Assembly (NCBI GenBank): GCA_036946405.1
Contig: JAQIJC010000001.1
Location: 2,679,501 to 2,743,500 of the forward strand
Direction: 5' to 3'
Origin: Sphingomonas phyllosphaerae
GTDB lineage: Bacteria > Pseudomonadota > Alphaproteobacteria > Sphingomonadales > Sphingomonadaceae
DNA length: 64,000 bases
Under the pieces are notes generated by a model. It was given only the letters and a program-made list of their open reading frames with translations, was not told the origin of the DNA and searched no databases. The translations under genes and the position numbers were made by a program. Numbering within the stretch: position 1 is the stretch's first letter; every line of letters begins with the position of its first letter. This document shows positions 45,730-55,216 of the stretch, one piece after another.

Positions 45730-46906
45730 CGGCGCGGCGGTCCACTGCCCACGATATGGCGAGGACGACCAGCCCCGCGACCGCGAGCGCCGCGCCGACC
45801 GGGCCGGTCGAGGTCCAGCCCCAGCCGGCGGCGATCGCCATCCCGCCCAGCCACGGCCCGAGCGCATTGGCGGTGTTGAACGCCGAATGGTTGAGCGCGG
45901 CGGCCAGTGCCTGCGCGTCGCCAGCAACGTCCATGAGCCGGGTCTGAAGTACGGTGCCCAGCGACCCGCCGATCCCGATCGCGACCATCGCGATCAGCAC
46001 GGTCGCGAAATGCTGCGCGGCGAGCGGCCAGAGCAGCAGCGCGGCGATGCTCCACACCAGCACCGCGGCGGCGGTGGGCAGCAGCGCGCGGTCGGCGAAC
46101 TTCGGGACGATCAGGTTGCCCGCCGTCATCCCGACACCGAACGCGGCGAGCGCGAACGGCACCATGCGCGGGCCGACCTGCGTTACCGCCGCCATCGTGT
46201 CGGCCAGATAGGTATAGACCGCGAACAAGCCCCCGAAACCGATCGCGCCAATACCGAGCGTCAGCCACACCTGCGGCCGCTTGAGCGCGCGCAGTTCCGA
46301 TAGCGGGCTCGCCGCCGGGTCGCCACGATCGCGCGGCGCGAAGAACGCGACCAACGCGGCGGTGAGCGCGGCCAGACCGGCGACGACGATGAAGCACGAG
46401 CGCCAGCCGAGCAATTGTCCCATGAAGTTGGCGAGCGGCACGCCGATGATCGTCGCGACCGTCAGCCCCAGCATGACGCGCGCCACCGCCTGCGTCCGGC
46501 GGCCCGCATCGACCAGCGATGCCGCGACCAGCATCGCAATCCCGAAATAGGCGCCGTGCGGCAACCCGGCCATGAAGCGGAACAGCATCATCCAGCCATA
46601 GCTCGGCGCAAGCGCCGACAGGCCGTTACCGACCGCGAAGAGCGTCATGAGCGCGATCAACAGGTGCCGCCGCGCCATTCGCGCGCCGAGCACCGCCAGC
46701 AGCGGCGCACCGACGACCACGCCTAGCGCATAGGCACTGATGACATGCCCGGCGGTGGGCGCGTCGACGCCCAGGTCGCGTGCCATGTCGGGCAGCAGGC
46801 TCATCGTCGCGAATTCGGTGGTGCCGATCGCGAACCCGCCGACCGCGAGCGACAAATGGATCAAGCCGACGGGTGCATTGCGCACGTCGGCGATGGCGGT
46901 GGCCAT
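45722..46906 (-). CDS. MFS transporter, DHA1 sugar/drug exporter type (AraJ/SotB-like)
   Basis: 394 residues, about 12 helices. The DHA1 signature GFAIGTTEFATMSLLPDMA is in helix 1, LGARMARRHLLIALMTLF follows helix 2, and FRFMAGLPHGAYFGIAMLVA is in helix 4. Most like arabinose or chloramphenicol-class exporters. The start is ATG 46906 (MATAIADVRNAP); the frame to 46993 is a weaker alternative. Confidence 0.9.
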   Translation of the reverse strand: MATAIADVRNAPVGLIHLSLAVGGFAIGTTEFATMSLLPDMARDLGVDAPTAGHVISAYALGVVVGAPLLAVLGARMARRHLLIALMTLFAVGNGLSALAPSYGWMMLFRFMAGLPHGAYFGIAMLVAASLVDAGRRTQAVARVMLGLTVATIIGVPLANFMGQLLGWRSCFIVVAGLAALTAALVAFFAPRDRGDPAASPLSELRALKRPQVWLTLGIGAIGFGGLFAVYTYLADTMAAVTQVGPRMVPFALAAFGVGMTAGNLIVPKFADRALLPTAAAVLVWSIAALLLWPLAAQHFATVLIAMVAIGIGGSLGTVLQTRLMDVAGDAQALAAALNHSAFNTANALGPWLGGMAIAAGWGWTSTGPVGAALAVAGLVVLAISWAVDRRAAT

Positions 46907-46999
46907 GCGATTTCCCCGATTTCGGCTGTTCTGGTAAGCCGCATAGCTGGCGATGCTGCGGTGCAGCGTCAAGAGGGCTGTCGGTCGTTCCAACCCAAC

Positions 47000-47133
47000 C
47001 GTCGCTCCTGCGCAGGCAGGAGCCTATGGCTGTTCGTGGAGGCTTGGAAGGTCTGACACGAGGCGCAAGGGATGTGTGTCAGGCTGTTCGCGACATTCGA
47101 CAGACATAGGCCCCTGCCTTCGCAGGAGCGACG
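47000..47133. repeat. Family D: 134-bp element with 29-bp inverted ends
   Basis: Left end 47000-47028 (starts CGTCGCTCCTGCG) and right end 47105-47133 are complementary at 27 of 29 positions. An inner CTGACAC / GTGTCAG hairpin lies between. No coding capacity. It fills much of the gap upstream of the MFS gene and resembles a MITE, but no target duplication was seen. Confidence 0.75.
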
Positions 47134-47175
47134 GGGTGGGCTGGATGGTCACATGCCCCCACTATCATCCCGGAC

Positions 47176-48369
47176 CTACGAAGCCGGCGTCAACCGCAGC
47201 AACCGTCCTTGCGAGTCGCCGCCATCCTCCAGCACGTAGATCGCGCCGTCCGGTCCCTGCTCCACCTCGCGGATGCGCGCGCCCATCGACCATTGGTCGC
47301 CCTTGCTCGCATTGGTCCCGTTCAGATCGACGCGCACCAGCGCCTGCGAGGACAAACCGCCGATGAACGCGTCGCCCTTGTATTGCGGGAACAGGTCGCC
47401 CGAATAGATCATCAGCCCGCCCGGCGAGATCACCGGATTCCACCACACCTTCGGCGCTTCGTAACCGTCCCCGGCGGCGTGGTCGGGAATGTCGCTGCCG
47501 TCGTAATTCGAGCCGTTCGAGACGTTCGGCCAGCCATAATTGCGCCCGGGCAACACCAGGTTCAGCTCGTCGCCGCCCTTCGGTCCCATCTCCTGCTGCC
47601 ACAAATTGCCCTGCGCGTCGAAGGCGAGGCCGAGCAGGTTGCGATGGCCGTAGCTCCATACCTCGGGGAGGAAACCCTGCGCCGCCAGCGGGTTGTTCGC
47701 CGCCGGCTTGCCTTCGGGCGTGAGCCGCAGCACCTTGCCGAGCGAGCCGCTTTTGTCCTGCGCCGGCGTGAACTTCTGTCGATCACCATTGGTGAAGAAC
47801 AGATATTGGCCATCGGGCGAGAAGGCGATCCGTCCCGAATAATGGCCGTCGCCGGTCACCAGCGGCGTGGCGCGGTACAGCGTCTCGATCGACGTCAGCC
47901 GCTCCGCACCCGCCTCGCCCGACAGGATTCCGCGCGCGAGCACCACACCCTTGCCGCCCTGCCCGGCCGCCGAATAGCTGAAATAAACCCGCTTGCTGGT
48001 CGCGAAATCGGGGGCGAGCACCACGTCCATCAACCCGCCCTGCCCTTCGGAATCGACATCGATCGTTGCGATCGTCCGTCGCGACGCCCCGTCGGCGGCG
48101 ACGAGCAGCAACGCGCCCTTCTTCTCGGTGACGAGCATCCGGCGATCCGGGAGAAACGTCATCGCCCAGGGCGCGTCGAAGTCGGCGATCACGGCGCGGG
48201 CAAAGGGCGTGCCCGCGACCGGCGTGCCGCTTGGCGAGGGCGAAGGGCTCGGCGCGGGTGCGGGGGCGACCGGGGCGTCCGCGATCGGCTGCACCGCGGG
48301 CGAATCTTCACCGTTGCAGGCCGCTGCGGCGCTGAGCGCGACGGCGGCGAAGGCGATACGGTACAGCAA
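47176..48369 (-). CDS. PQQ-dependent soluble sugar dehydrogenase-like lipoprotein
   Basis: About 397 residues. The lipobox ALSAAAACNGED marks a lipoprotein, followed by a Pro/Ser linker and a six-bladed propeller. Blocks DAPWAMTFLPDRRMLVTEKK, GDGHYSGRIAFSPDGQYLFF and SYGHRNLLGLAFDAQGNLW are those of aldose sugar dehydrogenases (YliI/Asd type). I chose the TTG at 48369 because AGGAG is 7 nt upstream; GTG 48387 or ATG 48405 would bury that site. Likely periplasmic, oxidising sugars with PQQ. Confidence 0.9.
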   Translation of the reverse strand: MLYRIAFAAVALSAAAACNGEDSPAVQPIADAPVAPAPAPSPSPSPSGTPVAGTPFARAVIADFDAPWAMTFLPDRRMLVTEKKGALLLVAADGASRRTIATIDVDSEGQGGLMDVVLAPDFATSKRVYFSYSAAGQGGKGVVLARGILSGEAGAERLTSIETLYRATPLVTGDGHYSGRIAFSPDGQYLFFTNGDRQKFTPAQDKSGSLGKVLRLTPEGKPAANNPLAAQGFLPEVWSYGHRNLLGLAFDAQGNLWQQEMGPKGGDELNLVLPGRNYGWPNVSNGSNYDGSDIPDHAAGDGYEAPKVWWNPVISPGGLMIYSGDLFPQYKGDAFIGGLSSQALVRVDLNGTNASKGDQWSMGARIREVEQGPDGAIYVLEDGGDSQGRLLRLTPAS

Positions 48370-48563
48370 CCCTTTTCTCCTTTTCACGTCAATTTCACCC
48401 AACAAACCCGTGTATCCGCCATTGTTCCCCTGCTGTCGCCTAGGTGCTTGCGAGGGTGGCAGACCGGCGCTATATGGACCGTGCTTTCTCTTACATCGTC
48501 AGGTGATAAGGGGCTGCGGGGCTCGCTCCGCGGCGGCAAGAAACGCATGTGCGGCAGGTGCTT

Positions 48564-49169
48564 TTGAACGACATCACTCCCCTCGTCCGGTTGATCGAGC
48601 CAGAGGCCGACGCGCTCGGCTTCGCACTGGTGCGCGTCCGGCTGTTCGGTAAGGACGACGAGCGCACGTTGCAGATCATGGCCGAGCGGCCCGACACGCG
48701 GCAGCTGACCATCGACGATTGCGCCGAACTGTCGCGCCGCATCTCGGACAAGCTCGACGCGCTGGAAGAGGCCGGCAAGGACCCGATCGAGGGCGCGTAC
48801 CGGCTGGAAGTGTCGTCGCCCGGCATCGACCGCCCGCTGACCCGCCGGCAGGACTTCACCGACTGGGCCGGGCATGAGGCGCGGATCGTGCTGACCGAGG
48901 CGGTCGACGGGCAGAAGCAGTTCAAGGGCGACCTGGAAGGCATCGACGCCGACGGGATGATCGCGATCCGTCACCCGCGCACCGGCGTGCTGGAGCAGGT
49001 GCCGTTCGCGCTGATCGCCGATGCCAAGCTGGTGCTGACCGATCGCCTGATCGCGGCCACCGTCCCGCTCTCGATGGAGGGCGCGGAAGAAGAGATTCAG
49101 ATAACGTCCACGGACGATAGTGACGACATGTCCGCGCACGCGGACGGGGAAGAAGAGGAAATCCACTGA
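48564..49169 (+). CDS. rimP: Ribosome maturation factor RimP
   Basis: About 201 residues, needed for 30S maturation. Family blocks: LIEPEADALGFALVRVRLFG, the YRLEVSSPGIDRPLTRRQDF core and the C-terminal SH3-like part. The start is uncertain: TTG 48564 gives the expected short N-terminus, GTG 48549 is possible. The tail has an acidic extension (HADGEEEEIH). Its stop overlaps nusA by one nt (TGATG). Confidence 0.93.
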   Translation: MNDITPLVRLIEPEADALGFALVRVRLFGKDDERTLQIMAERPDTRQLTIDDCAELSRRISDKLDALEEAGKDPIEGAYRLEVSSPGIDRPLTRRQDFTDWAGHEARIVLTEAVDGQKQFKGDLEGIDADGMIAIRHPRTGVLEQVPFALIADAKLVLTDRLIAATVPLSMEGAEEEIQITSTDDSDDMSAHADGEEEEIH

Positions 49170-50788
49170 TGGCCACCGGCGTCACCGCCAATCGTGCGGA
49201 GCTGATCGCGATCGCCAATTCGGTCGCTTCCGAGAAGATGATCGACAAGGCGATCGTCATCGAGGCGATGGAGGACGCGATCCAGCGCGCCGCGCGCACG
49301 CGTTATGGCCAGGAAATGGACATCCGCGCGAAGCTGGATCCGAACAACGGCGACCTGCGCTTGTGGCGCGTCGTCGAGGTGGTCGAGCTGGTCGACGACA
49401 TCTACAAGCAGGTCGACGTCAACGGCGCGCAGAAGCTGCAGCCGGGCGCGAGCGTCGGCGACTATCTGGTCGATCCGCTGCCGCCGATCGAATTCGGCCG
49501 CATCCAGGCGCAGGCCGCCAAGCAGACGATCTTCCAGAAGGTTCGTGATGCCGAGCGCGAGCGCCAGTATGAAGAGTTCAAGGAGCGCGCCGGCGAGATC
49601 ATCACCGGCGTCGTCAAGCGCGTCGAGTTCGGGCATATCGTCGTCGACCTCGGCCGCGCCGAGGGCGTGATCCGCCGCGACGCGCAGATCCCGCGCGAAG
49701 TGGTGCGCGTCAACGATCGCATCCGCTCGCTGATCCTGAAGGTGGTGCGCGAGAACCGCGGCCCACAAATCTTCCTGAGCCGCGCGCATCCCGACTTCAT
49801 GAAGAAGCTGTTCGCGCAGGAAGTGCCCGAAATCTATGACGGCATCATCGAGATCAAGGCCGCGGCGCGCGATCCGGGCAGCCGCGCCAAGATCGGCGTC
49901 ATCTCGCATGATTCGAGCATCGATCCGGTCGGCGCGTGCGTCGGCATGAAGGGCAGCCGCGTGCAGGCGGTCGTGCAGGAGATGCAGGGCGAGAAGATCG
50001 ACATCATCCCGTGGTCGCCCGACACCGCAACCTTCGTCGTCAATGCGTTGCAGCCGGCGAACGTCGCGCGCGTCGTGATCGACGAGGAAGAGGACCGCAT
50101 CGAGGTTGTCGTGCCCGACGATCAGCTGAGCCTCGCGATCGGCCGTCGCGGCCAGAACGTGCGTCTCGCCAGCCAATTGACCGCCAAGGCGATCGATATC
50201 CTGACCGAAACCGACGCCAGCGAGAAGCGGCAGCAGGAGTTCGTCAAGAACTCCGAGACCTTCCAGAACGAGCTGGACGTGGACGAAACGCTTGCGCAGC
50301 TGCTGGTCGCCGAGGGCTTCGGCGCGCTGGAAGAGGTCGCCTATGTCGAGCTCGACGAGCTGGCCGGGATCGAGGGCTTCGACGAGGATCTCGCGCAGGA
50401 ACTGCAGAGCCGTGCGCAGGAAGCGCTCGACCGCCGCGAGCAGGCCAATCGCGAGGAGCGGCAGGCGCTGGGCGTCGAGGATGCGCTGGCCGAGCTGCCG
50501 TATCTGACCGAGGCGATGCTGGTCACGCTCGGCAAGGCCGGGATCAAGACGCTCGACGATCTCGCCGATCTGGCGACCGACGAGCTGGTCGAGAAGAAGC
50601 GCGCCGAGCCGCGCCGCCGCAACGACGATGCGCCGCGCCGCACCGATCGCCCGGAGAACAAGGGTGGCGTGCTGGGCGAGTACGGGCTGAGCGAAGAGCA
50701 GGGCAATGAGATCATCATGGCCGCGCGCGCGCACTGGTTCGACGACGAGCCGGCGGCCGAGCCGGCGTCGGAGGATCAGGACGCCTGA
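49169..50788 (+). CDS. nusA: Transcription termination/antitermination factor NusA
   Basis: 539 residues. N-terminal RNAP-binding domain, S1 domain (IITGVVKRVEFGHIVVDLGR), two KH domains (around SSIDPVGACVGMKGSRVQAV and SLAIGRRGQNVRLAS), then two C-terminal acidic repeats (VDETLAQLLVAEGFGALEEV and LPYLTEAMLVTLGKAGIKTL). Ends in an Arg-rich and acidic tail. Coupled to rimP upstream and the tautomerase downstream, each by TGATG. Confidence 0.97.
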   Translation: MATGVTANRAELIAIANSVASEKMIDKAIVIEAMEDAIQRAARTRYGQEMDIRAKLDPNNGDLRLWRVVEVVELVDDIYKQVDVNGAQKLQPGASVGDYLVDPLPPIEFGRIQAQAAKQTIFQKVRDAERERQYEEFKERAGEIITGVVKRVEFGHIVVDLGRAEGVIRRDAQIPREVVRVNDRIRSLILKVVRENRGPQIFLSRAHPDFMKKLFAQEVPEIYDGIIEIKAAARDPGSRAKIGVISHDSSIDPVGACVGMKGSRVQAVVQEMQGEKIDIIPWSPDTATFVVNALQPANVARVVIDEEEDRIEVVVPDDQLSLAIGRRGQNVRLASQLTAKAIDILTETDASEKRQQEFVKNSETFQNELDVDETLAQLLVAEGFGALEEVAYVELDELAGIEGFDEDLAQELQSRAQEALDRREQANREERQALGVEDALAELPYLTEAMLVTLGKAGIKTLDDLADLATDELVEKKRAEPRRRNDDAPRRTDRPENKGGVLGEYGLSEEQGNEIIMAARAHWFDDEPAAEPASEDQDA

Positions 50789-51018
50789 TGCCGTTCGTAT
50801 CGATCCGACTGGCGGGGACGGCGACGCGCGAGCAGAAAGCGGCGATCGTGGCGGACGTCACGACGTCGCTGGTCACGCGGCTGGGCAAGAACCCGGCCGC
50901 GGTGCAGATCGTGATCGAGGAAGTGTCGACCGAGAATTACGGCGCGGGCGGCCAGTTGCTGGCCGACCGCGACGCGCCCGTTGCCAAGGGAGACGCACAT
51001 GCGGACCCCCGACAATGA
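50788..51018 (+). CDS. 4-oxalocrotonate tautomerase-family protein
   Basis: 76 residues. Met is followed by the catalytic Pro (MPFVSIRLAGTATREQKAAI), as in 4-OT enzymes, with the conserved NPAAVQIVIEEVSTENYGAGG. The family catalyses keto-enol isomerisation with a free N-terminal proline. Its ATG overlaps the nusA stop (TGATG), an unusual location for a tautomerase. Substrate unknown. Confidence 0.87.
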   Translation: MPFVSIRLAGTATREQKAAIVADVTTSLVTRLGKNPAAVQIVIEEVSTENYGAGGQLLADRDAPVAKGDAHADPRQ

Positions 51019-51035
51019 GACGCTGACGCTCGACC

Positions 51036-51063
51036 GTCATGCCGGGCTTGTTCCGGCATCCAC
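51036..51063. repeat. Family A short palindrome left of the GIY-YIG gene
   Basis: GTCATGCCGGGCTTGTTCCG followed by GCATCC; a single inverted unit 43 nt from the 3' end of the nuclease gene. Confidence 0.6.
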
Positions 51064-51106
51064 CTTTGCCACGATCTCATCGTCTGCTGGTTGGCGACCC
51101 GACTGG

Positions 51107-51418
51107 TCATGCCCGGATAAATTCGAGGCCGAATGCGATCGCGAGGTCGTCCCAATGCGGATTGTCGCGCTCGATCAGATTGAGCTTCCACGTGCGCGGC
51201 CATTTCTTGATCCGCTTCTCGGCGGCGATGGCCGCGTCCATCGTGTCGGCGATCTCGGACCAGACGAGATGTTTGACGGCGTAACGCTCGGTGAAGCCAC
51301 CAAACGTGCCGTCGCGATGCTGCATGACGCGCCCGATGAGGTTGGCGGTGACGCCGACGTAGAGCGTGCCGTTCCTTCCGCTGGCCATGATGTAGACGCA
51401 AGGTTGCCGCTCTCTCAC
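51107..51418 (-). CDS. GIY-YIG domain nuclease (URI/endonuclease-like)
   Basis: 103-residue single-domain protein. The GIY-YIG core is CVYIMASGRNGTLYVGVTAN, the helix has RVMQHRDG, the metal glutamate probably lies in DAAIAAEKRIKKWPRTWK, and the tail has NPHWDDLA. It lies on the opposite strand inside the nusA-ylxR junction with family A palindromes on both sides. Such small nucleases are common in Bacteroidetes and Alphaproteobacteria and often look mobile; function is unproven. Confidence 0.9.
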   Translation of the reverse strand: MRERQPCVYIMASGRNGTLYVGVTANLIGRVMQHRDGTFGGFTERYAVKHLVWSEIADTMDAAIAAEKRIKKWPRTWKLNLIERDNPHWDDLAIAFGLEFIRA

Positions 51419-51431
51419 ACCGTTCTCCCCT

Positions 51432-51529
51432 CGTCATGCCGGGCTCGTCCCGGCATCCACCGTTCCGCACGATCATGCACGGTCAATGTTGCGGCACCGT
51501 GGACCCCGGAACAAGTCCGGGGTGACGGA
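51432..51529. repeat. Family A repeat right of the GIY-YIG gene
   Basis: Two palindromes: GTCATGCCGGGCTCGTCCCG with GGCATCC, and TGGACCCCGGAACAAGTCCG with GGGTGACG. The pair runs up to the ylxR ribosome site. Confidence 0.7.
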
Positions 51530-51546
51530 AGCAGGGAGGCGCGCGC

Positions 51547-52254
51547 ATGACAGACTCCGAACGCTCCTGCATACTTACCCGCGAGCGCGCGTCGCCCACG
51601 GCGCTGATCCGCTTGGCACTCGCCCCTGACGGGCGGGTGCTGCCGGACGTGCGCGCCAAGGCACCGGGGCGCGGTGCGTGGATCGGGGTCGATCGCGCCG
51701 AACTCGAACAGGCGATCGCCAAGGGTAAGCTGCGCGGTGCGCTCGCGCGCGCATTCAAGACCGGCGAGGTCACGATCCCCGACGATCTGCCCGCGCTGAT
51801 CGCCGCCGCGCTGGAGCGCAACGCGCTCGACCGGCTGGGGCTTGAATCGCGTGGCGGGACGGTGCTGACCGGCGCGGAGCGGATCGAAACCGCGGCGCGC
51901 TCGGGCAAGCTCCACGCGCTCTATCATGCCGCCGACGCCGCCGAGGACGGCTGCCGCAAGCTGGCGCAGGCGTGGCGCGTCGGGTCTGATCGCGAAGGTT
52001 CCGACGTCAGGGGCTTGGCACTGCCGGTGGCGCGCCCCATATTGTCGTTGGCGCTGGGCCGCGAAAATGTGGTACACGTCGGCGTCATCGACCGCGCTGC
52101 GGCCAAACGACTCAGCGAAGCGCTCGATCGTTGGCTGCACTTTATCGGCCCTGATCTGAATACAGCACCTTGCGCTACGGCCGCGCAAGGCGCATCGGCG
52201 CCCGGCATTGCCGGGGCGACCGCTACCGGCCGTGAGACTGCACGAGGAATTTGA
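51547..52254 (+). CDS. ylxR: YlxR/RnpM-type (DUF448) RNA-binding protein
   Basis: 235 residues: an N-terminal YlxR domain (RSCILTRERASPTALIRLAL, GRGAWIGVDRAELEQAIAKG) fused to an L7Ae-like second domain (about 95-215). In Alphaproteobacteria this two-domain form is typical of the nusA-infB cluster. GGGAGG precedes the ATG. The C-terminal tail is encoded by two adjacent small hairpins (52168-52218). Its stop abuts the infB GTG. Confidence 0.92.
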   Translation: MTDSERSCILTRERASPTALIRLALAPDGRVLPDVRAKAPGRGAWIGVDRAELEQAIAKGKLRGALARAFKTGEVTIPDDLPALIAAALERNALDRLGLESRGGTVLTGAERIETAARSGKLHALYHAADAAEDGCRKLAQAWRVGSDREGSDVRGLALPVARPILSLALGRENVVHVGVIDRAAAKRLSEALDRWLHFIGPDLNTAPCATAAQGASAPGIAGATATGRETARGI

Positions 52255-55089
52255 GTGAGCGAGACCGACAACGACAAGCCGAAACTCGGAATGCGCCAGC
52301 CGCTGGGGCTCAAGCGCACGGTCGAGACCGGCAAGGTGAAGCAGAGCTTCAGCCACGGCCGTAGCAATACGGTGGTGGTCGAGGTGAAGCGTCGCCGCGT
52401 GCTCGGTCCGCAAGGCGGTGCGCCCGAGGCGGCGAACCCGGCGCCCGAGCCGACGCCGGCACCCGCCGCGCCGGTCGCTCCCGCGCGTCCCGCACCGCGT
52501 CCGCCGGTTTCGAACGAGACTCCGCAGGAGCGCCAGGCGCGTCTGCTGCGCGAGGCCGAGGACCAGCGGATGCACACGCTGGAGGAAACCCGCCGTCGCG
52601 AGGACGCCGAGCGCCAGCGCGCCGCCGAGGACGAGCGTCGCCGCGCCGAGGAGCGCGCGCGTGCCGAAACCGAAGCGACGGCCAAGGCTGCGGAGCCGAC
52701 GCCGGCCCCCGCCCCGGCCACGCCGGAGCCGACCGCCGCACAGCCTGCTCCCCCCGCAGCCCCGACGCCAGCGCCGACGCCCGTCCCTGCGCCGGTCGAG
52801 GCCGCTACGCCCGCGCCGGTTGCGACGCCAACCCCGACGCCCGCTCCGGTCGCCGAAGCTGCACCCGCGCCGGCCGCTCCTGCGCCGACCCCGGCACCTG
52901 CGCCGGCCCCCGCGCCGCGTGCTGCACCGACGCCGGTGCCCGCGCCGACGTTGGGGCTCGGTCGCGATCCGTCGATGCCTGCGCCGCGCCGCTTCTCGCC
53001 GGTCGCGCGCCCCGAGATCCCGAAGCCGCAGCCCAAGCCGGCCCCGGCTCCCGCTGCCGCGTCCGCTCCTGCCGCTTCGACGAACGGGGCGACGGGCGGC
53101 GGCAGCAGTGCACCGCGCAGCCTGCCCAGTGGTCAGGCGACGCCGCGCAACAACAGCCCGGCGCGTCCGCAGCAGCGTGACCGCAAGGGCGATGAGCGTC
53201 GCGGCGGCAAGCTGACCGTCACGCGTGCGCTCAACGAAGACGGCGCGCGCGCCCGCAGCCTCGCCGCGCTGAAGCGCGCGCGAGAGAAGGAGAAGCGTGG
53301 CTTCGGCGGCCCGCGCGAGCCCCAGGCCAAGCAGGTCCGCGACGTGCAGGTGCCCGAGGCGATCACGGTGCAGGAACTTGCGAACCGCATGGCGGAGCGT
53401 GGGGCCGATCTGGTCAAGACGCTGTTCAAGATGGGCATGCCCGTCACGATGACGCAGACGATCGATCAGGACACCGCCGAGCTGCTGGTGACCGAATTCG
53501 GCCACAACATCGTTCGCGTCTCGGATTCGGACATCGATCTCGCGATCGACACCACCGAGGATGCGGCGGAGACGTTGCAGACTCGTCCGCCGGTCGTGAC
53601 GATCATGGGCCATGTCGACCACGGCAAGACCTCGCTGCTCGACGCGCTGCGCGGCACCGATGTCGTGCGCGGCGAGGCCGGGGGCATTACCCAGCATATC
53701 GGCGCCTATCAGGTGACGCTGAAGGACAAGTCGAAGATCACGTTCCTCGATACGCCGGGCCACGAGGCGTTCACCGCGATGCGCGCGCGGGGTGCCGACG
53801 TGACCGATATCGTGGTGCTGGTGGTCGCCGCCGACGACGGGCTGATGCCGCAGACGATCGAGGCGATCAACCACACCAAGGCGTCGGGCAAGCCGATGAT
53901 CGTGGCGATCAACAAGATCGACAAGCACGAGGCAAATGCCCAGCGCGTCCGCGAGCGGCTGCTCGAGCACGACATCCAGGTCGAGATGATGGGCGGCGAG
54001 ACGCAGGACGTGGAAGTCTCCGCGCTCAAGAAGATCGGGCTCGACGAATTGATCGAGAAGATCCAGCTTCAGGCCGAACTGCTCGACCTCAAGGCGAACC
54101 CGGATCGCGCCGCCGAGGGCAGCGTGATCGAGGCCAAGCTCGACAAGGGCCGTGGTCCGGTCGCGACCGTGCTGGTCACGCGTGGTACGCTCAAGGTCGG
54201 AGACGTGTTCGTCGTCGGCGCGGAAAGCGGCAAGGTCCGTGCGCTGGTCGACGACAAGGGGCGGCAGCTCAAGGAAGCGGGTCCGTCGATGCCGGTCGAG
54301 GTGCTCGGCCTGTCGGGCACACCGTCGGCGGGCGACCAGTTGCAGGTCGTCGAGAACGAGCAGCGGGCACGCGAGGTCGCGGAATACCGTCAGAGCGTGC
54401 TCACGCAAAAGCGCACGACCTCGGCACCGACCAGCCTCGAGAACATGTTCTCGGCGCTGCGCGCGAACGCCGCGATCGAATATCCGCTGGTCGTGAAGGC
54501 CGATACGCAGGGCACGGTCGAGGCGATCGTCGCGTCGATCAACAAGATCTCGACCGATCTGATCCGCGCACGCGTGCTCCATTCGGGTGTCGGCGGGATC
54601 ACCGAGAGCGACGTGACGCTGGCGGGTGCCAGCGGCGCGCCGATCATCGGCTTCCACGTCCGCGCCAACGCCAAGGCACGCGAGATCGCCGAGCGGCAGA
54701 AGGTGGCGTTGAAATACTATGACGTCATCTACGACCTGATCGACGAGATCCGCGCCGGCATGGCGGGCGAGCTCGGGCCGGAAGCGTTCGAAACCGTCGT
54801 CGGTCGCGCGGAGATCCGCGAGGTCTTCTCGGCGGGCAAGCACGGCAAGGCGGCGGGTCTGCTGGTCACCGAGGGTGTCATCCGCAAGGCGCTCAAGGCG
54901 CGCATCACGCGCAACGACGTCATCATCTACAATGGTGAGATCGCATCGCTGCGCCGCTTCAAGGACGACGTGCCGGAAGTGCGTGCGGGTCTGGAGTGCG
55001 GCGTCACGTTCACGCAGAACTTCGTCGACATCAAGGCCGGGGATTATCTCGAAACCTTCGAGGTCGAGCTGCGCGAGCGCACGCTGTAA
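52255..55089 (+). CDS. infB: Translation initiation factor IF-2
   Basis: 944-residue GTPase that brings fMet-tRNA to the 30S subunit. The N-terminal 300 residues are a Pro/Ala/Arg-rich, charged linker (typical of this group). G domain motifs: [16 protein letters not shown] (G1), [15 protein letters not shown] (G3) and [13 protein letters not shown] (G4). C-terminal domains II-IV follow. Starts with GTG one nt after the ylxR stop. Confidence 0.98.
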   Translation: MSETDNDKPKLGMRQPLGLKRTVETGKVKQSFSHGRSNTVVVEVKRRRVLGPQGGAPEAANPAPEPTPAPAAPVAPARPAPRPPVSNETPQERQARLLREAEDQRMHTLEETRRREDAERQRAAEDERRRAEERARAETEATAKAAEPTPAPAPATPEPTAAQPAPPAAPTPAPTPVPAPVEAATPAPVATPTPTPAPVAEAAPAPAAPAPTPAPAPAPAPRAAPTPVPAPTLGLGRDPSMPAPRRFSPVARPEIPKPQPKPAPAPAAASAPAASTNGATGGGSSAPRSLPSGQATPRNNSPARPQQRDRKGDERRGGKLTVTRALNEDGARARSLAALKRAREKEKRGFGGPREPQAKQVRDVQVPEAITVQELANRMAERGADLVKTLFKMGMPVTMTQTIDQDTAELLVTEFGHNIVRVSDSDIDLAIDTTEDAAETLQTRPPVVTIMGHVDHGKTSLLDALRGTDVVRGEAGGITQHIGAYQVTLKDKSKITFLDTPGHEAFTAMRARGADVTDIVVLVVAADDGLMPQTIEAINHTKASGKPMIVAINKIDKHEANAQRVRERLLEHDIQVEMMGGETQDVEVSALKKIGLDELIEKIQLQAELLDLKANPDRAAEGSVIEAKLDKGRGPVATVLVTRGTLKVGDVFVVGAESGKVRALVDDKGRQLKEAGPSMPVEVLGLSGTPSAGDQLQVVENEQRAREVAEYRQSVLTQKRTTSAPTSLENMFSALRANAAIEYPLVVKADTQGTVEAIVASINKISTDLIRARVLHSGVGGITESDVTLAGASGAPIIGFHVRANAKAREIAERQKVALKYYDVIYDLIDEIRAGMAGELGPEAFETVVGRAEIREVFSAGKHGKAAGLLVTEGVIRKALKARITRNDVIIYNGEIASLRRFKDDVPEVRAGLECGVTFTQNFVDIKAGDYLETFEVELRERTL

Positions 55090-55103
55090 TCGACTGTAAA
55101 TTG

Positions 55104-55207
55104 CCCTCTCCCCTCCGGGGAGAGGGTTGGGTGAGGGGCCGACACGAACGCTGGTCTCGGTGAGACACCCTCCCCTCACCCCGCCCCTCTCCCCAGAGGG
55201 GAGAGGG
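55104..55207. repeat. Family C repeat between infB and rbfA (copy 5)
   Basis: Left CCCTCTCCCC-TCC-GGGGAGAGGG, then TTGGGTGAGGGG, a central arm with GGTCTCGGTGAGACA, then CCCCTCACCC and right CCCTCTCCCC-AGA-GGGGAGAGGG. The right arm overlaps the rbfA ribosome site. Confidence 0.85.
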
Positions 55208-55216
55208 AGATCGTTA

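Noticed and set aside
48547-48567. Mini-frame MCGRCF overlapping the rimP start as TTGA
   Set aside because: Only six codons and a poor ribosome site. A leader role is possible, but nothing supports it beyond the overlap.
55127-55216. N-terminal extension of rbfA through the family C repeat
   Set aside because: The extension is repeat-encoded and lacks similarity to RbfA; the ATG at 55217 has a ribosome site and gives normal length. It differs from gcvPB, where the repeat lies within conserved coding sequence.
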